A stretch of DNA of 64,000 nucleotides from Nocardioides sp. YIM 152315 (GTDB taxonomy: Bacteria; Actinomycetota; Actinomycetes; Propionibacteriales; Nocardioidaceae): positions 167,332 through 231,331 of the forward strand of contig NZ_JARGER010000037.1 in the NCBI RefSeq assembly GCF_029210375.1. The letters run 5' to 3'. Below, one piece after another: positions 1-8,328 of the stretch (positions within the stretch are counted from its first letter, which is position 1; the number at the start of each line of letters is the position of its first letter). The translations under genes were made by a program, and so were the position numbers. The notes beneath the pieces are model-generated. The model made no database searches, was not told the origin of the DNA, and saw only the letters and a list, made by a program, of their open reading frames with translations.

Positions 1-320
1 TCGGCGGGCGAGTCGGGCAGCCCGAGCATCCGGGCGAAGTCGTTGCCGCGGCCCGCCGGCACGATGCCGAGCGTCCCACCGCGGGCGGAGACCAGGCCCG
101 CGAGCGACGACAGCATGCCGTCGCCGCCGACGGAGACCACCACGTCGCCGCGGGCCACCGCCTCGTCGACCAGACACGCCATCGTCTGCGGCCCCGGCGA
201 GTAGGTGACGTCGACGACGGCGCCGGCCTCGCGCAGCGCGCGGCCGACGGGCACGACGGCGCCCGGCGCGGCGCCACCGCCCGAGGACGGGTTGACCAGG
301 AAGGTGAAGGAACGGGTCAT
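1..320 (-). CDS. Diacylglycerol kinase family lipid kinase (3' part cut by window edge)
   Basis: Only the first ~106 residues are in the window. The start ATG (318-320) overlaps the stop of the upstream flavoprotein gene in an ATGA arrangement, so the two are translationally coupled. Visible motifs are those of the DAGK catalytic domain (PF00781): an N-terminal FLVNPSSGGG phosphate loop, the GGDGMLSSLAG nucleotide-binding signature (~residues 62-72) and GIVPAGRGNDFAR (~80-92). The family phosphorylates diacylglycerol or related lipids with ATP at the inner membrane face. The neighbour set (flavoprotein, TetR, GlpD) matches the M. tuberculosis Rv2249c-Rv2252 block, where Rv2252 is a lipid kinase; the exact substrate here is inferred only. 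Confidence 0.9.
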   Translation of the reverse strand, partial: MTRSFTFLVNPSSGGGAAPGAVVPVGRALREAGAVVDVTYSPGPQTMACLVDEAVARGDVVVSVGGDGMLSSLAGLVSARGGTLGIVPAGRGNDFARMLGLPDSPA

Positions 321-1900
321 GGGACCAGCACCCCGGGGTTGAGGATGCCGGTCGGGTCGAGGTCGGCCTTGACCGCGCGCAGCACCGAGACGCCGAGCGG
401 CCCGATCTCCTGCGCGAGCCAGGGCTTGTGGTCGGTGCCGATCGCGTGGTGGTGGGTGATCGTCGCGCCGGCCGTGACGATCGCGTCGCTCGCCGCACGC
501 TTCGCCGAGCCCCACTGCGCGAGCGGGTCCGCGGACTCCCGGGCGGCGACCGTGAAGTAGAGCGAGCAGCCGGTCTCGTAGACGTGCGAGACGTGGCAGA
601 GGACGATCGACGGGTCGCCGAGCGACTCCGCCAGCGCCGCCTTCACGTCGGCGTACGCCCGCTCCACGTTGGACCAGAACGTCGCCGTCTCCAGCGTCTC
701 GACGAGGACCCCGAGGTCGAGCAGCGAGTCGCGGAGGTACGGCGCGTCGAAGCGTCCGTGCGCCCACTTCTCGCCCGCGGCCTCGCCGACCGCCGTGCCG
801 CCGAGGTCGGTCAGCAGCGCCGTCACCGCCGCCCGCTTCGCCTCGACGGCGGCGCTCGTGCCCTCGAACCCGGTGATCATCAGGCAGCCCGTGGCGCCCT
901 CGCCGCCGATCGCCGCCGGGTCGGCGAGGTTGACCGCGGTCTCGCTCTCGTCGGAGAGTCGCAGCACGGTCGGCAGCAGTCCCGACTGCGCGAGCGTGCG
1001 CATCGCGGCGGTGCCGGCGCCGAACGACGGCCACCGCCAGCCCTCGTAGACCTTGACCGCTGGCAGCCGGCGGACCCGCACGGTCACCGCGGTGATGACG
1101 CCGAGGGTGCCCTCGGAGCCGAGGAAGAGCTGGCGCAGGTCGGGGCCGGCGGCACTCGCCGGGGCGGTGCCGAGTTCGAGCGGACCGCGCGGCGTCGCGA
1201 CCCGGAGACCGACGACCAGGGAGTCGAAGCGGCCGTAGCCCGCGCTCGACTGGCCGCTGGAGCGGGTGGCCGCGAAGCCGCCGATCGTGGCGTGCTCCCA
1301 CGACTGCGGGTAGTGGCCGAGCGTCAGGCCCTCGGCCGCGAGCAGCGCCTCCGCCTCCGGGCCGCGCAGGCCGGGTTCGAGGGTCGCGATCATCGAGACG
1401 TGGTCGACCGCGAGCAGCCGCTTCATCCGCACCAGGTCGAGGCTGACCACGCCGGCGAATCCCTGCCGCCGGGCGACCAGGCCTCCGGTGACCGACGTAC
1501 CGCCGCCGAACGGCACGACCGCGAGGCGGTGCTCGACCGCGAAGGCCAGCACCGCCGCGACCTCGTCGTGGTCACCGGGGCGTACGACGGCGTCGGGCGC
1601 GTCGCTCAGGTCTCCGGCCCGGGCTCGGAGCAGGTCGGGCGTCGACTTGCCGCGGGTGCGCAGGCGGCGGGTCTGGTCGTCGGTGCGGACGTGGTCGCCG
1701 CCGACGAGGGCGGCGAGACCATCCAGCAGGTCCGGACCCAGCGCCGAGGGCGCGAGCGCCGGGTCGGCCGCGACCGGGCGTTCGTCGAGCCCGAAGACGA
1801 GCTCGATCAGGCCGCGGGTGGACTCCGGGAGGGCGGCGGCACGGGCCGGGTCGCCCCAGCGGGAGGGATGCATCTCAGCGCCCTGCTGACTCGATGACAT
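317..1900 (-). CDS. FAD-binding oxidase, alkyl-dihydroxyacetonephosphate-synthase-like
   Basis: A 527-residue flavoprotein of the VAO/FAD_binding_4 superfamily. The FAD-binding half shows VVPFGGGTSVTGG (~residues 130-142) and the stretch HYPQSWEHATIGGFAATRSS typical of alkylglycerone-phosphate synthases; SEGTLGVIT follows, and the C-terminal half carries the HHHAIG histidine cluster and an NPGVLVP end. AGPS enzymes replace the acyl chain of acyl-DHAP with a fatty alcohol to make ether lipids; in actinobacteria the same family is often called only 'FAD-binding oxidase'. Coupling to a lipid kinase and opposite orientation to glpD suggests lipid or glycerol-phosphate metabolism. Start ATG at 1900 lies 17 bp from the divergent TetR start. 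Confidence 0.88.
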   Translation of the reverse strand: MSSSQQGAEMHPSRWGDPARAAALPESTRGLIELVFGLDERPVAADPALAPSALGPDLLDGLAALVGGDHVRTDDQTRRLRTRGKSTPDLLRARAGDLSDAPDAVVRPGDHDEVAAVLAFAVEHRLAVVPFGGGTSVTGGLVARRQGFAGVVSLDLVRMKRLLAVDHVSMIATLEPGLRGPEAEALLAAEGLTLGHYPQSWEHATIGGFAATRSSGQSSAGYGRFDSLVVGLRVATPRGPLELGTAPASAAGPDLRQLFLGSEGTLGVITAVTVRVRRLPAVKVYEGWRWPSFGAGTAAMRTLAQSGLLPTVLRLSDESETAVNLADPAAIGGEGATGCLMITGFEGTSAAVEAKRAAVTALLTDLGGTAVGEAAGEKWAHGRFDAPYLRDSLLDLGVLVETLETATFWSNVERAYADVKAALAESLGDPSIVLCHVSHVYETGCSLYFTVAARESADPLAQWGSAKRAASDAIVTAGATITHHHAIGTDHKPWLAQEIGPLGVSVLRAVKADLDPTGILNPGVLVP

Positions 1901-1904
1901 GCGT

Positions 1905-1910
1905 TACACT
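1905..1910 (+). promoter_or_regulatory. Leaderless-type -10 box TACACT of the TetR gene, with dyad 1903-1915
   Basis: TACACT lies seven bases before the TetR ATG at 1918, the spacing expected for a leaderless transcript. It is embedded in an imperfect dyad, GTTACA-C-TGTGAC (1903-1915, one mismatch), and an eight-base palindrome TGACGTCA (1919-1926) covers the start of the gene. The whole divergent gap is 1901-1917, so any operator for this regulator must lie here; autoregulation is inferred. Confidence 0.5.
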
Positions 1911-1917
1911 GTGACAC

Positions 1918-2514
1918 ATGACGTCACTTCGTCACAATACCGACAAGGAGCCGCGCGACGCCTACCTCGACACCGCCCGCGACTGCATCCTCGACGTCGG
2001 CTGGCGGCGTACGACGCTCACCGAGGTCGCCCGCCGGGCCGGGGTCTCGCGGATGACGATCTACCGCTCCTGGGCCGACATGCAGCAGCTGCTCGCCGAC
2101 CTGATGACGCGCGAGTGGGGCACGGTCGTCGCGGCGAGCCTCGCCGAGGAGGACGCCGACGCCCCGACCGTCGACCGCCTGGTGGGCGACATCCTCACCA
2201 CCATCCGGCGGCTCCGCGACAACGAGCTGTTCGTCCGCATCGTCGAGCTCGACCCCGAGCTGCTGCTCCCCTACCTGCTCTCCCGCCGCGGCCGGTCGCA
2301 GGACGGCATCCTCGAGCTGACGGTCCGAGCGGTCCGCGACGGCCAGGCCGAGGGCACCGTCCGCGCCGGCAACCCGGACGCGATGGCGCGGGCGATGCTG
2401 CTCGCCGCCCACGGGTTCGTGCTCTCGTCGCACACGATGGTCGACGACGACGTCTCCGGCGCGGAGCTCGACGCCGAGCTCGCGCTCGCGCTCGGCCGGA
2501 GCCTCGCGCCGTGA
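1918..2514 (+). CDS. TetR/AcrR family transcriptional regulator
   Basis: 198 residues with an N-terminal TetR helix-turn-helix (about residues 15-60: DTARDCILDVGWRRTTL then VARRAGVSRMTIYRSW) and a variable all-helical ligand domain. It is divergent from the flavoprotein/DAG kinase pair and its TGA overlaps the GTG start of the next gene (GTGA at 2511-2514), so regulator and GlpD are co-translated. It probably controls both arms of this lipid block. In M. tuberculosis the regulator Rv2250c occupies the same place between glpD1 and the flavoprotein Rv2251. Ligand unknown; a fatty acyl compound would fit the neighbourhood but this is a guess. Confidence 0.9.
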   Translation: MTSLRHNTDKEPRDAYLDTARDCILDVGWRRTTLTEVARRAGVSRMTIYRSWADMQQLLADLMTREWGTVVAASLAEEDADAPTVDRLVGDILTTIRRLRDNELFVRIVELDPELLLPYLLSRRGRSQDGILELTVRAVRDGQAEGTVRAGNPDAMARAMLLAAHGFVLSSHTMVDDDVSGAELDAELALALGRSLAP

Positions 2515-4043
2515 CGTCGCCGCGCATCACCCCGGGTCTCGCCGGCGCGCCGGCGGAGGTCGACGTCGTCGTGATCGGACTCGGCATCACCGGCGCCGGG
2601 GTGGCCCTCGACGCCGTCACCCGCGGGCTGTCGGTGCTCGCGGTCGACGCCCACGACCTGGCGTTCGGCACGTCCCGCTGGTCGTCGAAGATGGTCCACG
2701 GCGGGCTGCGATACCTCGCGAAGGGCCAGGTCGGCGTCGCCCACGAGAGCGCCGTCGAGCGCGGGATCCTGATGGAGGTCACCGCACCCCACCTGACCCG
2801 ACCGATGCCGATGCTGATCCCCCTCGCCTCCAGCGTCAGCCGGCTGCAGACCGCCGTCACCCGCGGCGGGCTCGTCGCCGGCGACCTCCTGCGCCGCGGC
2901 GCCCGCACCGGCACGGAGACCCTGCCGAAGCCGCGCCACCTCTCGCGGACCGAGGCGTTGCGCCTGGTGCCCGCCCTGCGCCCGGCCGGCCTGCGGGGCG
3001 CGATGCTCGGCTGGGACGGCCAGCTCGAGGACGACGCCCGCCTCGTCACCACCGTCGCCCGGACCGCGGCGGCGTACGGCGCGCACGTGCGCACCCGGTC
3101 ACGCGTCCTCCACGCAGACGGCACGAGCGTCGGGCTCCGCGACCAGCTGACCGGTGCGACCAGCACGGTCGCGGCCGGCGCCGTGGTCAACGCCACCGGC
3201 GTGTGGGCCGACACCCTGGTCGACGGCATCACGCTGCGCCCGAGTCGCGGCACCCACCTGGTGCTCCGCCGGGACTCGCTGCCCGGCGTCGAGATCTCGG
3301 TCTTCTGTCCGGTGCCGGGTGCGACCAACCGCTACGTGATGGTGCTCCCCCAGCCCGACGGCACGGTGTACGTCGGGCTCACCGACGAGCCCGTCGACGG
3401 CGCGGTCCCGGACGTCCCGGAGCCGACGGACCCCGAGATCGGCTTCCTCCTCGACGTCGTGTCCGCCGCGTTCTCACGGCAGCTGCACCGCTCCGACGTC
3501 GTCGGCGCCTTCGCCGGCCTGCGTCCGCTGCTGCACACCGGCGACGGCTCGACCGCCGACCTGTCGCGGCGGCACGCCGTGCTCACGAGCGACAGCGGGG
3601 TCGTCACCATCGTCGGCGGCAAGCTGACCACCTACCGCCGGATGGCCGAGGACGCCGTCGACGCCGCCGTCGCCCGCGCGGACCTCGTCGCCGGCCCGTG
3701 CCGCACGGCCCGGCTCCCGCTGCTCGGCGCGGCGTCGCGGTCGGTGCTCGCCGGGCTCGAGGCCCCGGCCCGGCTGGTCCGGCGCTTCGGCACCGACGCC
3801 CGGCTGGTGCTCGAGACCGCGCGCGCGGTCACCGGCCTCGCCGACGACGAGCTGCTCGCGCCGGTCGCCGACGGCATCCCGGCCACGCTCGCCGAGCTCG
3901 TCTTCGGCGTCACCCACGAGGGCGCGGCCGACGTCGCCGACCTGCTCGACCGGCGCACGCGCGTCGGGCTGGTCGCCGCCGACCGCGCGCTCGTCGTGCC
4001 CGCCGCCGAGCGCGCCCTGGAGCTGGTCGCCGCGCACCGATGA
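2511..4043 (+). CDS. glpD: Glycerol-3-phosphate dehydrogenase, FAD-dependent
   Basis: About 510 residues from a GTG start overlapping the TetR stop. The N-terminal dinucleotide fold is clear (VVVIGLGITGAGVALDA, ~residues 18-34), followed by the GlpD/GlpA signature FGTSRWSSKMVHGGLRYL (~56-73) and VNATGVWAD; a C-terminal DAO_C-type region completes the protein. The enzyme oxidises sn-glycerol-3-phosphate to DHAP, passing electrons to menaquinone at the membrane. The initiator choice rests on the overlap; the reading frame stays open further upstream but that part overlaps the TetR gene and has no family similarity. DHAP is also the backbone of the ether-lipid substrate of AGPS-like enzymes, which links it to the divergent gene. 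Confidence 0.93.
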   Translation: MTSPRITPGLAGAPAEVDVVVIGLGITGAGVALDAVTRGLSVLAVDAHDLAFGTSRWSSKMVHGGLRYLAKGQVGVAHESAVERGILMEVTAPHLTRPMPMLIPLASSVSRLQTAVTRGGLVAGDLLRRGARTGTETLPKPRHLSRTEALRLVPALRPAGLRGAMLGWDGQLEDDARLVTTVARTAAAYGAHVRTRSRVLHADGTSVGLRDQLTGATSTVAAGAVVNATGVWADTLVDGITLRPSRGTHLVLRRDSLPGVEISVFCPVPGATNRYVMVLPQPDGTVYVGLTDEPVDGAVPDVPEPTDPEIGFLLDVVSAAFSRQLHRSDVVGAFAGLRPLLHTGDGSTADLSRRHAVLTSDSGVVTIVGGKLTTYRRMAEDAVDAAVARADLVAGPCRTARLPLLGAASRSVLAGLEAPARLVRRFGTDARLVLETARAVTGLADDELLAPVADGIPATLAELVFGVTHEGAADVADLLDRRTRVGLVAADRALVVPAAERALELVAAHR

Positions 4044-4105
4044 ATTTCCCCGTCGACGGCTGTCGGTACCAGCAGGCAGACTGGACGACGCGAGGAGCAG
4101 GACCC

Positions 4106-5137
4106 ATGACGGCGCTTGAGGCGGAGACCGTGGTGACCCAGGCAGACAGCAGCACGGCGGAGCTCGACGACTTCCCGACGCTGACGCAGCGCTACCAGCG
4201 CGAGCTGCTCGCGCACTGCTACCGCATGTCCGGCTCGGTGCAGGAGGCCGAGGACCTGGTGCAGGAGACGTTCCTGCGGGCGTGGAAGGCCGCGGAGAAG
4301 TTCGAGGGTCGCTCGTCGGTGCGCACCTGGCTCTACCGGATCGCCACCAACGTCTGCCTGACCAACCTCGAGAACAAGCCGCGTCGCCCGCTTCCCGCCG
4401 GCATCGGCACCCCCGAGGCGATGGCCGGCGACGCCCTCGAGACCGACCACGAGATCGCGTGGCTCGAGCCGGTGCCCGACGCCGCCGTCGTGGTGGCCGA
4501 GCGGGACTCGATCCGGCTGGCGTTCGTCGCCGCGCTCCAGCACCTGCCCGCGCGGCAGCGCGCCGTGCTGATCATGCGCGACGTGCTGCGCTGGTCTGCG
4601 TCCGAGGTCGCCGACGCGCTCGACACCTCGACCGCCGCGGTCAACTCCGCCCTCCAGCGCGCCCACGCGCAGTTCGCCGAGCGCGGCCTGACCGAGGACA
4701 CGGTCTGCAACGAGCTGACGCCCGCCCAGGAGCAGCTGCTCGAGCGGTACGTCGACGCCTTCTGGCGCAAGGACATCGGCTCGATCGTCAGCCTGCTGAC
4801 GGCCGAGGCCACCTGGGACATGCCGCCGTTCACCACCTGGTTCAAGGGTCCGGAGAGCATCGGCGAGCTCATCGAGACGCACTGCCCCGGCGGCTGGAAC
4901 GACATGCCGATGCTGCGCACGTCCGCCAACGGGCAGCCCGCCTACGGCCTCTACATGCGCACGGCCGCGGGAGACTTCGAGCCGTTCCAGCTCCAGGTGC
5001 TCGAGCTCGAGGGCGAGCGGGTCCGGCACGTGACCGCGTTCTTCGACCGGGCGCTCTTCGACACCTTCGGCCTGCCCGACCACCTGGACGCCGACTACCG
5101 TCCCGGCGACCACCCGATGAGCCTGGTCCCTCGGTGA
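4106..5137 (+). CDS. ECF RNA polymerase sigma factor with SnoaL-like C-terminal domain (SigX5/TIGR02960 type)
   Basis: 343 residues; ATG preceded by GAGGAGCAGG. Region 2 (LLAHCYRMSGSVQEAEDLVQ, ~32-51; WLYRIATNVC) and region 4 (LPARQRAVLIMRDVLRWSA, ~157-175, then the HTH) are followed by a ~130-residue SnoaL/NTF2-like tail (YVDAFWRKDIGSIVSLL, TWFKGPESIG, FFDRALFDTFGLP). Such tails replace an anti-sigma factor and modulate activity in related ECF groups. The linker motif RRPLPAGIG is typical of the TIGR02960 subfamily. The TIGR03086 gene starts eight bases after its stop, a common partner. A TGTCGGTACC stretch sits upstream (~4063-4072) but I could not assign a convincing autoregulated promoter. 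Confidence 0.93.
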   Translation: MTALEAETVVTQADSSTAELDDFPTLTQRYQRELLAHCYRMSGSVQEAEDLVQETFLRAWKAAEKFEGRSSVRTWLYRIATNVCLTNLENKPRRPLPAGIGTPEAMAGDALETDHEIAWLEPVPDAAVVVAERDSIRLAFVAALQHLPARQRAVLIMRDVLRWSASEVADALDTSTAAVNSALQRAHAQFAERGLTEDTVCNELTPAQEQLLERYVDAFWRKDIGSIVSLLTAEATWDMPPFTTWFKGPESIGELIETHCPGGWNDMPMLRTSANGQPAYGLYMRTAAGDFEPFQLQVLELEGERVRHVTAFFDRALFDTFGLPDHLDADYRPGDHPMSLVPR

Positions 5138-5144
5138 CCCTTCG

Positions 5145-5711
5145 ATGACCCCGACGCTCGGCGGGTCCGTCGAGCTGCTCGACCGGTCCCTCGCCTACGC
5201 CTGCGGCCGGCTGACCCGGGTCCGCGACGACCTCCTCGACCGACGTACGCCGTGCGCGCAGTGGGACCTCGCCGCCCTGCTCGCCCACATGGAGGACGCC
5301 CTCGACGCGTTCACCGAGGCCGCCGGCGGCTCGGTCGACGTGCTCCGGTGGCGGACGCGGGCCGCTCCGGTGCCCGCGATCCGGGCCAAGGCGACCGCGC
5401 TGCACGAGGCCTGGTCGCACCCCTCGCCCGGCGACGTCGTGATCGAGACGGCCGGCGGCGGCCGCCACGACCTGGCCACGCCGCTGCTGGTCGCGACCGC
5501 GGCGCTGGAGATCACCGCGCACGGCTGGGACGTCGCCCGCGCGACCGGTGAGGACACGCCGATCCCTCCGGAGCTCGCGGCGGCGCTGCTCCCGGTCGCC
5601 CGCGCGACGGTGACACCGACCGACCGCGGCGTCCGGTTCGGGCCGGCGCTCCCGGCGCCGGACGACGCGACCGCCGACCTGCGGCTGCTGCGGTTCCTGG
5701 GCCGGACCTGA
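5145..5711 (+). CDS. TIGR03086-family metal-binding protein (DinB/maleylpyruvate isomerase-like fold)
   Basis: 188 residues. The TPCAQWDLAALLAHM motif (~35-49) is the hallmark of the TIGR03086/mycothiol-maleylpyruvate-isomerase N-domain family, a DinB-like four-helix bundle that binds a metal through conserved histidines; a second His lies in ITAHGWDVARATG (~123-135). The C-terminal part (RFGPALPAPDDATADLRLL, FLGR) also fits the family. It starts seven bases after the sigma-factor stop and is probably its operon partner. Members are presumed thiol- or metal-dependent transferases or isomerases; substrate unknown. Confidence 0.85.
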   Translation: MTPTLGGSVELLDRSLAYACGRLTRVRDDLLDRRTPCAQWDLAALLAHMEDALDAFTEAAGGSVDVLRWRTRAAPVPAIRAKATALHEAWSHPSPGDVVIETAGGGRHDLATPLLVATAALEITAHGWDVARATGEDTPIPPELAAALLPVARATVTPTDRGVRFGPALPAPDDATADLRLLRFLGRT

Positions 5712-5766
5712 CTGGACCGCCGCAAGCCTTTGCCCGATTCCACCGCGGGGGAGGACGCGTCCTTCC

Positions 5767-5772
5767 TAGGCT
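5767..5772 (+). promoter_or_regulatory. Leaderless-type -10 box TAGGCT (ATG at 5780)
   Basis: TAGGCT is followed by exactly seven bases and then the ATG of the LuxR gene; there is no Shine-Dalgarno sequence next to the start. This is the TANNNT-N7-start layout of actinobacterial leaderless mRNAs. Confidence 0.5.
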
Positions 5773-5779
5773 CGTCCGC

Positions 5780-6799
5780 ATGCCCGCGCCCCTGGTGACT
5801 CCGACCTCCGACGCGGCGGCGAAGAACGGTGCGATCTCACACCCGTTCGAGCTGCTCGAGCGCGGCCTCTCCAACGCACGTGCCGGCGCGATCGGCGCGG
5901 CGGTCGGCTACCTGGACCGCGCCGCCGCAGCGGCCGACCTCGACGACCTCCAGCGCGCGACGCTGCTCGCGGCCACCCTCGACTGCCGCCTCGCCCGAGG
6001 AGAGCTCACCCGGGCCCGCGCCGTGGGTGAGCAGCTGGGCGGCTACCTCGACCACTCCGGCATGGTGGGCGCTATCGCGCACCACGGGCGTGGCGAGCTC
6101 TGCGCTGCGCTCAACGAGATCGAGCTGGCCGCCACCCACTTCGCGCGCGTCCCGCGCGTGCTGGGGGCCGGCGAGGACGACCCCGACGTGGTGCCGTGGC
6201 GCACCGCGGCCGCGTTGACGGCCGTCCGCCTCGGCCACCGGGTCGAGGCGGCCGCGCTGGCGCGCGAGCACCTCACGATCGCGGGCATGAGTGGCGCGCC
6301 GTACCCGGTCGCGCTCGGCCTGCGCACCCTCGCCACCGTCGACGCCCGCGCCGACCGGCCGTCGCTGCTGCGTCAGGCGATCGACGAGCTCGACGGGGTG
6401 CCGGCGGCGCGGCTCACGGCCCAGGTCGAGACCGACCTGGCCGGACTCCTGCTGCTCGCGAGCGGCCCCGGCACCTCGCGCGAGGCCCTGGCCCTGCTGA
6501 GGCGGGCCGAGACCTACGCCGGCAACGAGAACCTCTGGCCGCTCCTGGGCCGGGTGCGACGGCTGCTGGCGCGGCTCGACGAGCAGCCGCAGCCCGTCGT
6601 CAGCGAGACGCTGGCGTCGCTGACGGCCGCGGAGCAGCGCGTCGCGCGGCTCGCGGCGGCTGGGCTGACCAACCGCCAGATCGCCCACCGCCTCGTCGTC
6701 ACGGTGAAGGCCGTCGAGTGGCACCTCTCGCACGTCTACCGCAAGCTCGGGATCAGCTCCCGCGGCTCGCTGGCGTCGGCGCTCGGCACCGCGCTCTGA
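5780..6799 (+). CDS. LuxR-type transcriptional regulator with helical repeat sensor region
   Basis: 339 residues. The C-terminus (~275-335) is a LuxR/GerE helix-turn-helix: LTAAEQRVARLAAAGLTNRQ, IAHRLVVTVKAVEWHL and YRKLGISSR. The first ~260 residues are Ala/Leu-rich helix pairs that look like degenerate TPR repeats, with no ATPase P-loop, so this resembles only the C-terminal half of the large LAL regulators such as the one at 11054-13762. Start chosen for the leaderless -10 box seven bases upstream. Signal and targets unknown. Confidence 0.85.
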   Translation: MPAPLVTPTSDAAAKNGAISHPFELLERGLSNARAGAIGAAVGYLDRAAAAADLDDLQRATLLAATLDCRLARGELTRARAVGEQLGGYLDHSGMVGAIAHHGRGELCAALNEIELAATHFARVPRVLGAGEDDPDVVPWRTAAALTAVRLGHRVEAAALAREHLTIAGMSGAPYPVALGLRTLATVDARADRPSLLRQAIDELDGVPAARLTAQVETDLAGLLLLASGPGTSREALALLRRAETYAGNENLWPLLGRVRRLLARLDEQPQPVVSETLASLTAAEQRVARLAAAGLTNRQIAHRLVVTVKAVEWHLSHVYRKLGISSRGSLASALGTAL

Positions 6800-6813
6800 G
6801 GCGTTCGCCCTTC

Positions 6814-6819
6814 TAGGGT
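6814..6819 (+). promoter_or_regulatory. Leaderless-type -10 box TAGGGT (ATG at 6827)
   Basis: TAGGGT-N7-ATG. This favours ATG 6827 over the in-frame GTG at 6818, which would lie inside the box. Confidence 0.5.
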
Positions 6820-6826
6820 GTGTGCC

Positions 6827-8062
6827 ATGTCGGAGCGGACGGCGCACACCGCGGTCAGGATGTCGGGTCGCGACCCGCACGAGACCGGTCGCGCGGCCAC
6901 GCCGCTGGAGCTGCTCTTCGACCTGACCTTCGTCATCGCCTTCGGCACCGCGGCGGACGAGCTCGCCCACCTGCTCGTCGAGGAACACGTCGCCGACGGG
7001 GTGGTCGGCTTCTGCTTCGCGACCTTCGCCGTGTCGTGGGCGTGGATCAACTTCTCGTGGTTCGCCTCGGCGTACGACACCGACGACTGGATCTACCGGC
7101 TCACGACGATGGTGCAGATGATCGGCGTGCTGATCCTCGCGATCGGGCTGCCGGACATGTTCGAGTCGCTCGTCGACGGCGGGCACATGGACAACCAGGT
7201 GATGGTGCTCGGGTACGTCGTGATGCGGGTGCCGATGATCCTGCAGTGGTACCGCGCCAGTCGGCAGGACCCGGCCCGGGCCTCGTCCTGTCGCATCTTC
7301 ATCCTCACGCTCGTCGTGTCGCAGGTCGCGTGGGTCGGGCTCGCCCTGGTCGAGACGTCGATCCCCGTCTTCTTCGCGTGCGCCGTGCCGCTCGTCGTCG
7401 TGGAGCTGGTCGGCCCCTTCGTCGCCGAGCACGTCCGCGACGGCACGCCCTGGCACGCGCACCACATCGCCGAGCGCTACGGCCTGCTGGTGATCATCGC
7501 GCTCGGTGAGGGCCTCCTCGGCGGCGCGGCCACCCTCACGGCGCTGGTCTCCGTCGAGGGCTGGACCACGGACGTGGTGCTGCTCGGGCTCGCGGGCGTC
7601 GGCGTCACCTTCGGCATGTGGTGGACCTACTTCGTGGTGCCGAGCGGGCACATCCTGCACGCGCGCCGGCGCCGCGGCTTCGGGTGGGGCTACGGGCACA
7701 TCCCGCTCTTCGGCGCCCTCGTCGCGGTCGGCGCCGGCCTGCACACCGCGGCGTACCGGCTCGAGCACCACTCGGCGCTCTCGGACACCGCCACCGTGCT
7801 CGCCACGGCCGTCCCGCTCGGCCTCTACGTGCTGCTGCTCTACGCCCTCTACGCGCAGCTCACCCACGCCCTCGACCCGTTCCACCTCGTCGTGATCGCC
7901 GGCTCGGCCGCCGTGCTCGTCCTCGGCGTGGCGCTGGTCGCCGCCGGCGCCTCGCTGTCGTGGTCGCTGCTGGTCGTCGCCTGCACGCCGTGGGTGACCG
8001 TGGTCGGCTACGAGACCGTCGGGCACCGCCACAACGAGCGAGCGCTGGCGCGACTGGGCTGA
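6827..8062 (+). CDS. Low temperature requirement protein A (LtrA)-family membrane protein
   Basis: 411 residues, almost wholly hydrophobic helices (about 11 membrane segments). The N-terminal signature ATPLELLFDLTFVIAFGTAA is diagnostic of the LtrA family (PF06772); further family features are ERYGLLVIIALGEGLLG in the middle and WWTYFVV. The first LtrA was linked to growth of Listeria at low temperature, but the biochemical role of the family is not known. The gene stands alone, 27 bp after the LuxR regulator and with its own leaderless promoter. Confidence 0.92.
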   Translation: MSERTAHTAVRMSGRDPHETGRAATPLELLFDLTFVIAFGTAADELAHLLVEEHVADGVVGFCFATFAVSWAWINFSWFASAYDTDDWIYRLTTMVQMIGVLILAIGLPDMFESLVDGGHMDNQVMVLGYVVMRVPMILQWYRASRQDPARASSCRIFILTLVVSQVAWVGLALVETSIPVFFACAVPLVVVELVGPFVAEHVRDGTPWHAHHIAERYGLLVIIALGEGLLGGAATLTALVSVEGWTTDVVLLGLAGVGVTFGMWWTYFVVPSGHILHARRRRGFGWGYGHIPLFGALVAVGAGLHTAAYRLEHHSALSDTATVLATAVPLGLYVLLLYALYAQLTHALDPFHLVVIAGSAAVLVLGVALVAAGASLSWSLLVVACTPWVTVVGYETVGHRHNERALARLG

Positions 8063-8131
8063 GCATCCGGGTGCCACGTGGGCCGCGGTGGGCAGGCAAC
8101 CTTCCCCGCCGGTCGCCGTCCAGGTCGTCGC

Positions 8132-8316
8132 TCAGCGCAGCGGGTGCTCGACCTCGTCGCGGGGCAGCCGGGCCAGGACGATCGCCGCGACGGCCGCGAC
8201 CGCCGGCGCGAGTCCCGCGACGAGGAAGGTCGTGCGCAGGCCGAGCGCCTCCAGACGGGGCCGGCGAGCGCCATCGACACCGGTCGCGCGAGCTCACGAC
8301 CAGTCAACGACCTCAA
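8132..8316 (-). pseudogene. Relic of the C-terminal end of an MFS transporter, frameshifted
   Basis: On the minus strand one frame gives LTGRELARPVSMALAGPV (from ~8313) and, after a one-base shift near 8260, another gives EALGLRTTFLVAGLAPAV followed by AAVAAIVLARLPRDEVEHPL and a TGA at 8132-8134. Joined, this reads like the last helix pair and tail of a drug-efflux-type major facilitator. No start and no other helices are present nearby, so this is a decayed remnant rather than a gene. It occupies most of the 266-bp gap between LtrA and the DUF2332 gene. Confidence 0.6.
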
Positions 8317-8328
8317 GTGAGCTTCAGG

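Noticed and set aside
5837..8077. A 746-codon minus-strand frame opposite LuxR and LtrA
   Set aside because: Low-complexity Arg/His/Asp composition with no motif; a shadow of the real plus-strand genes.
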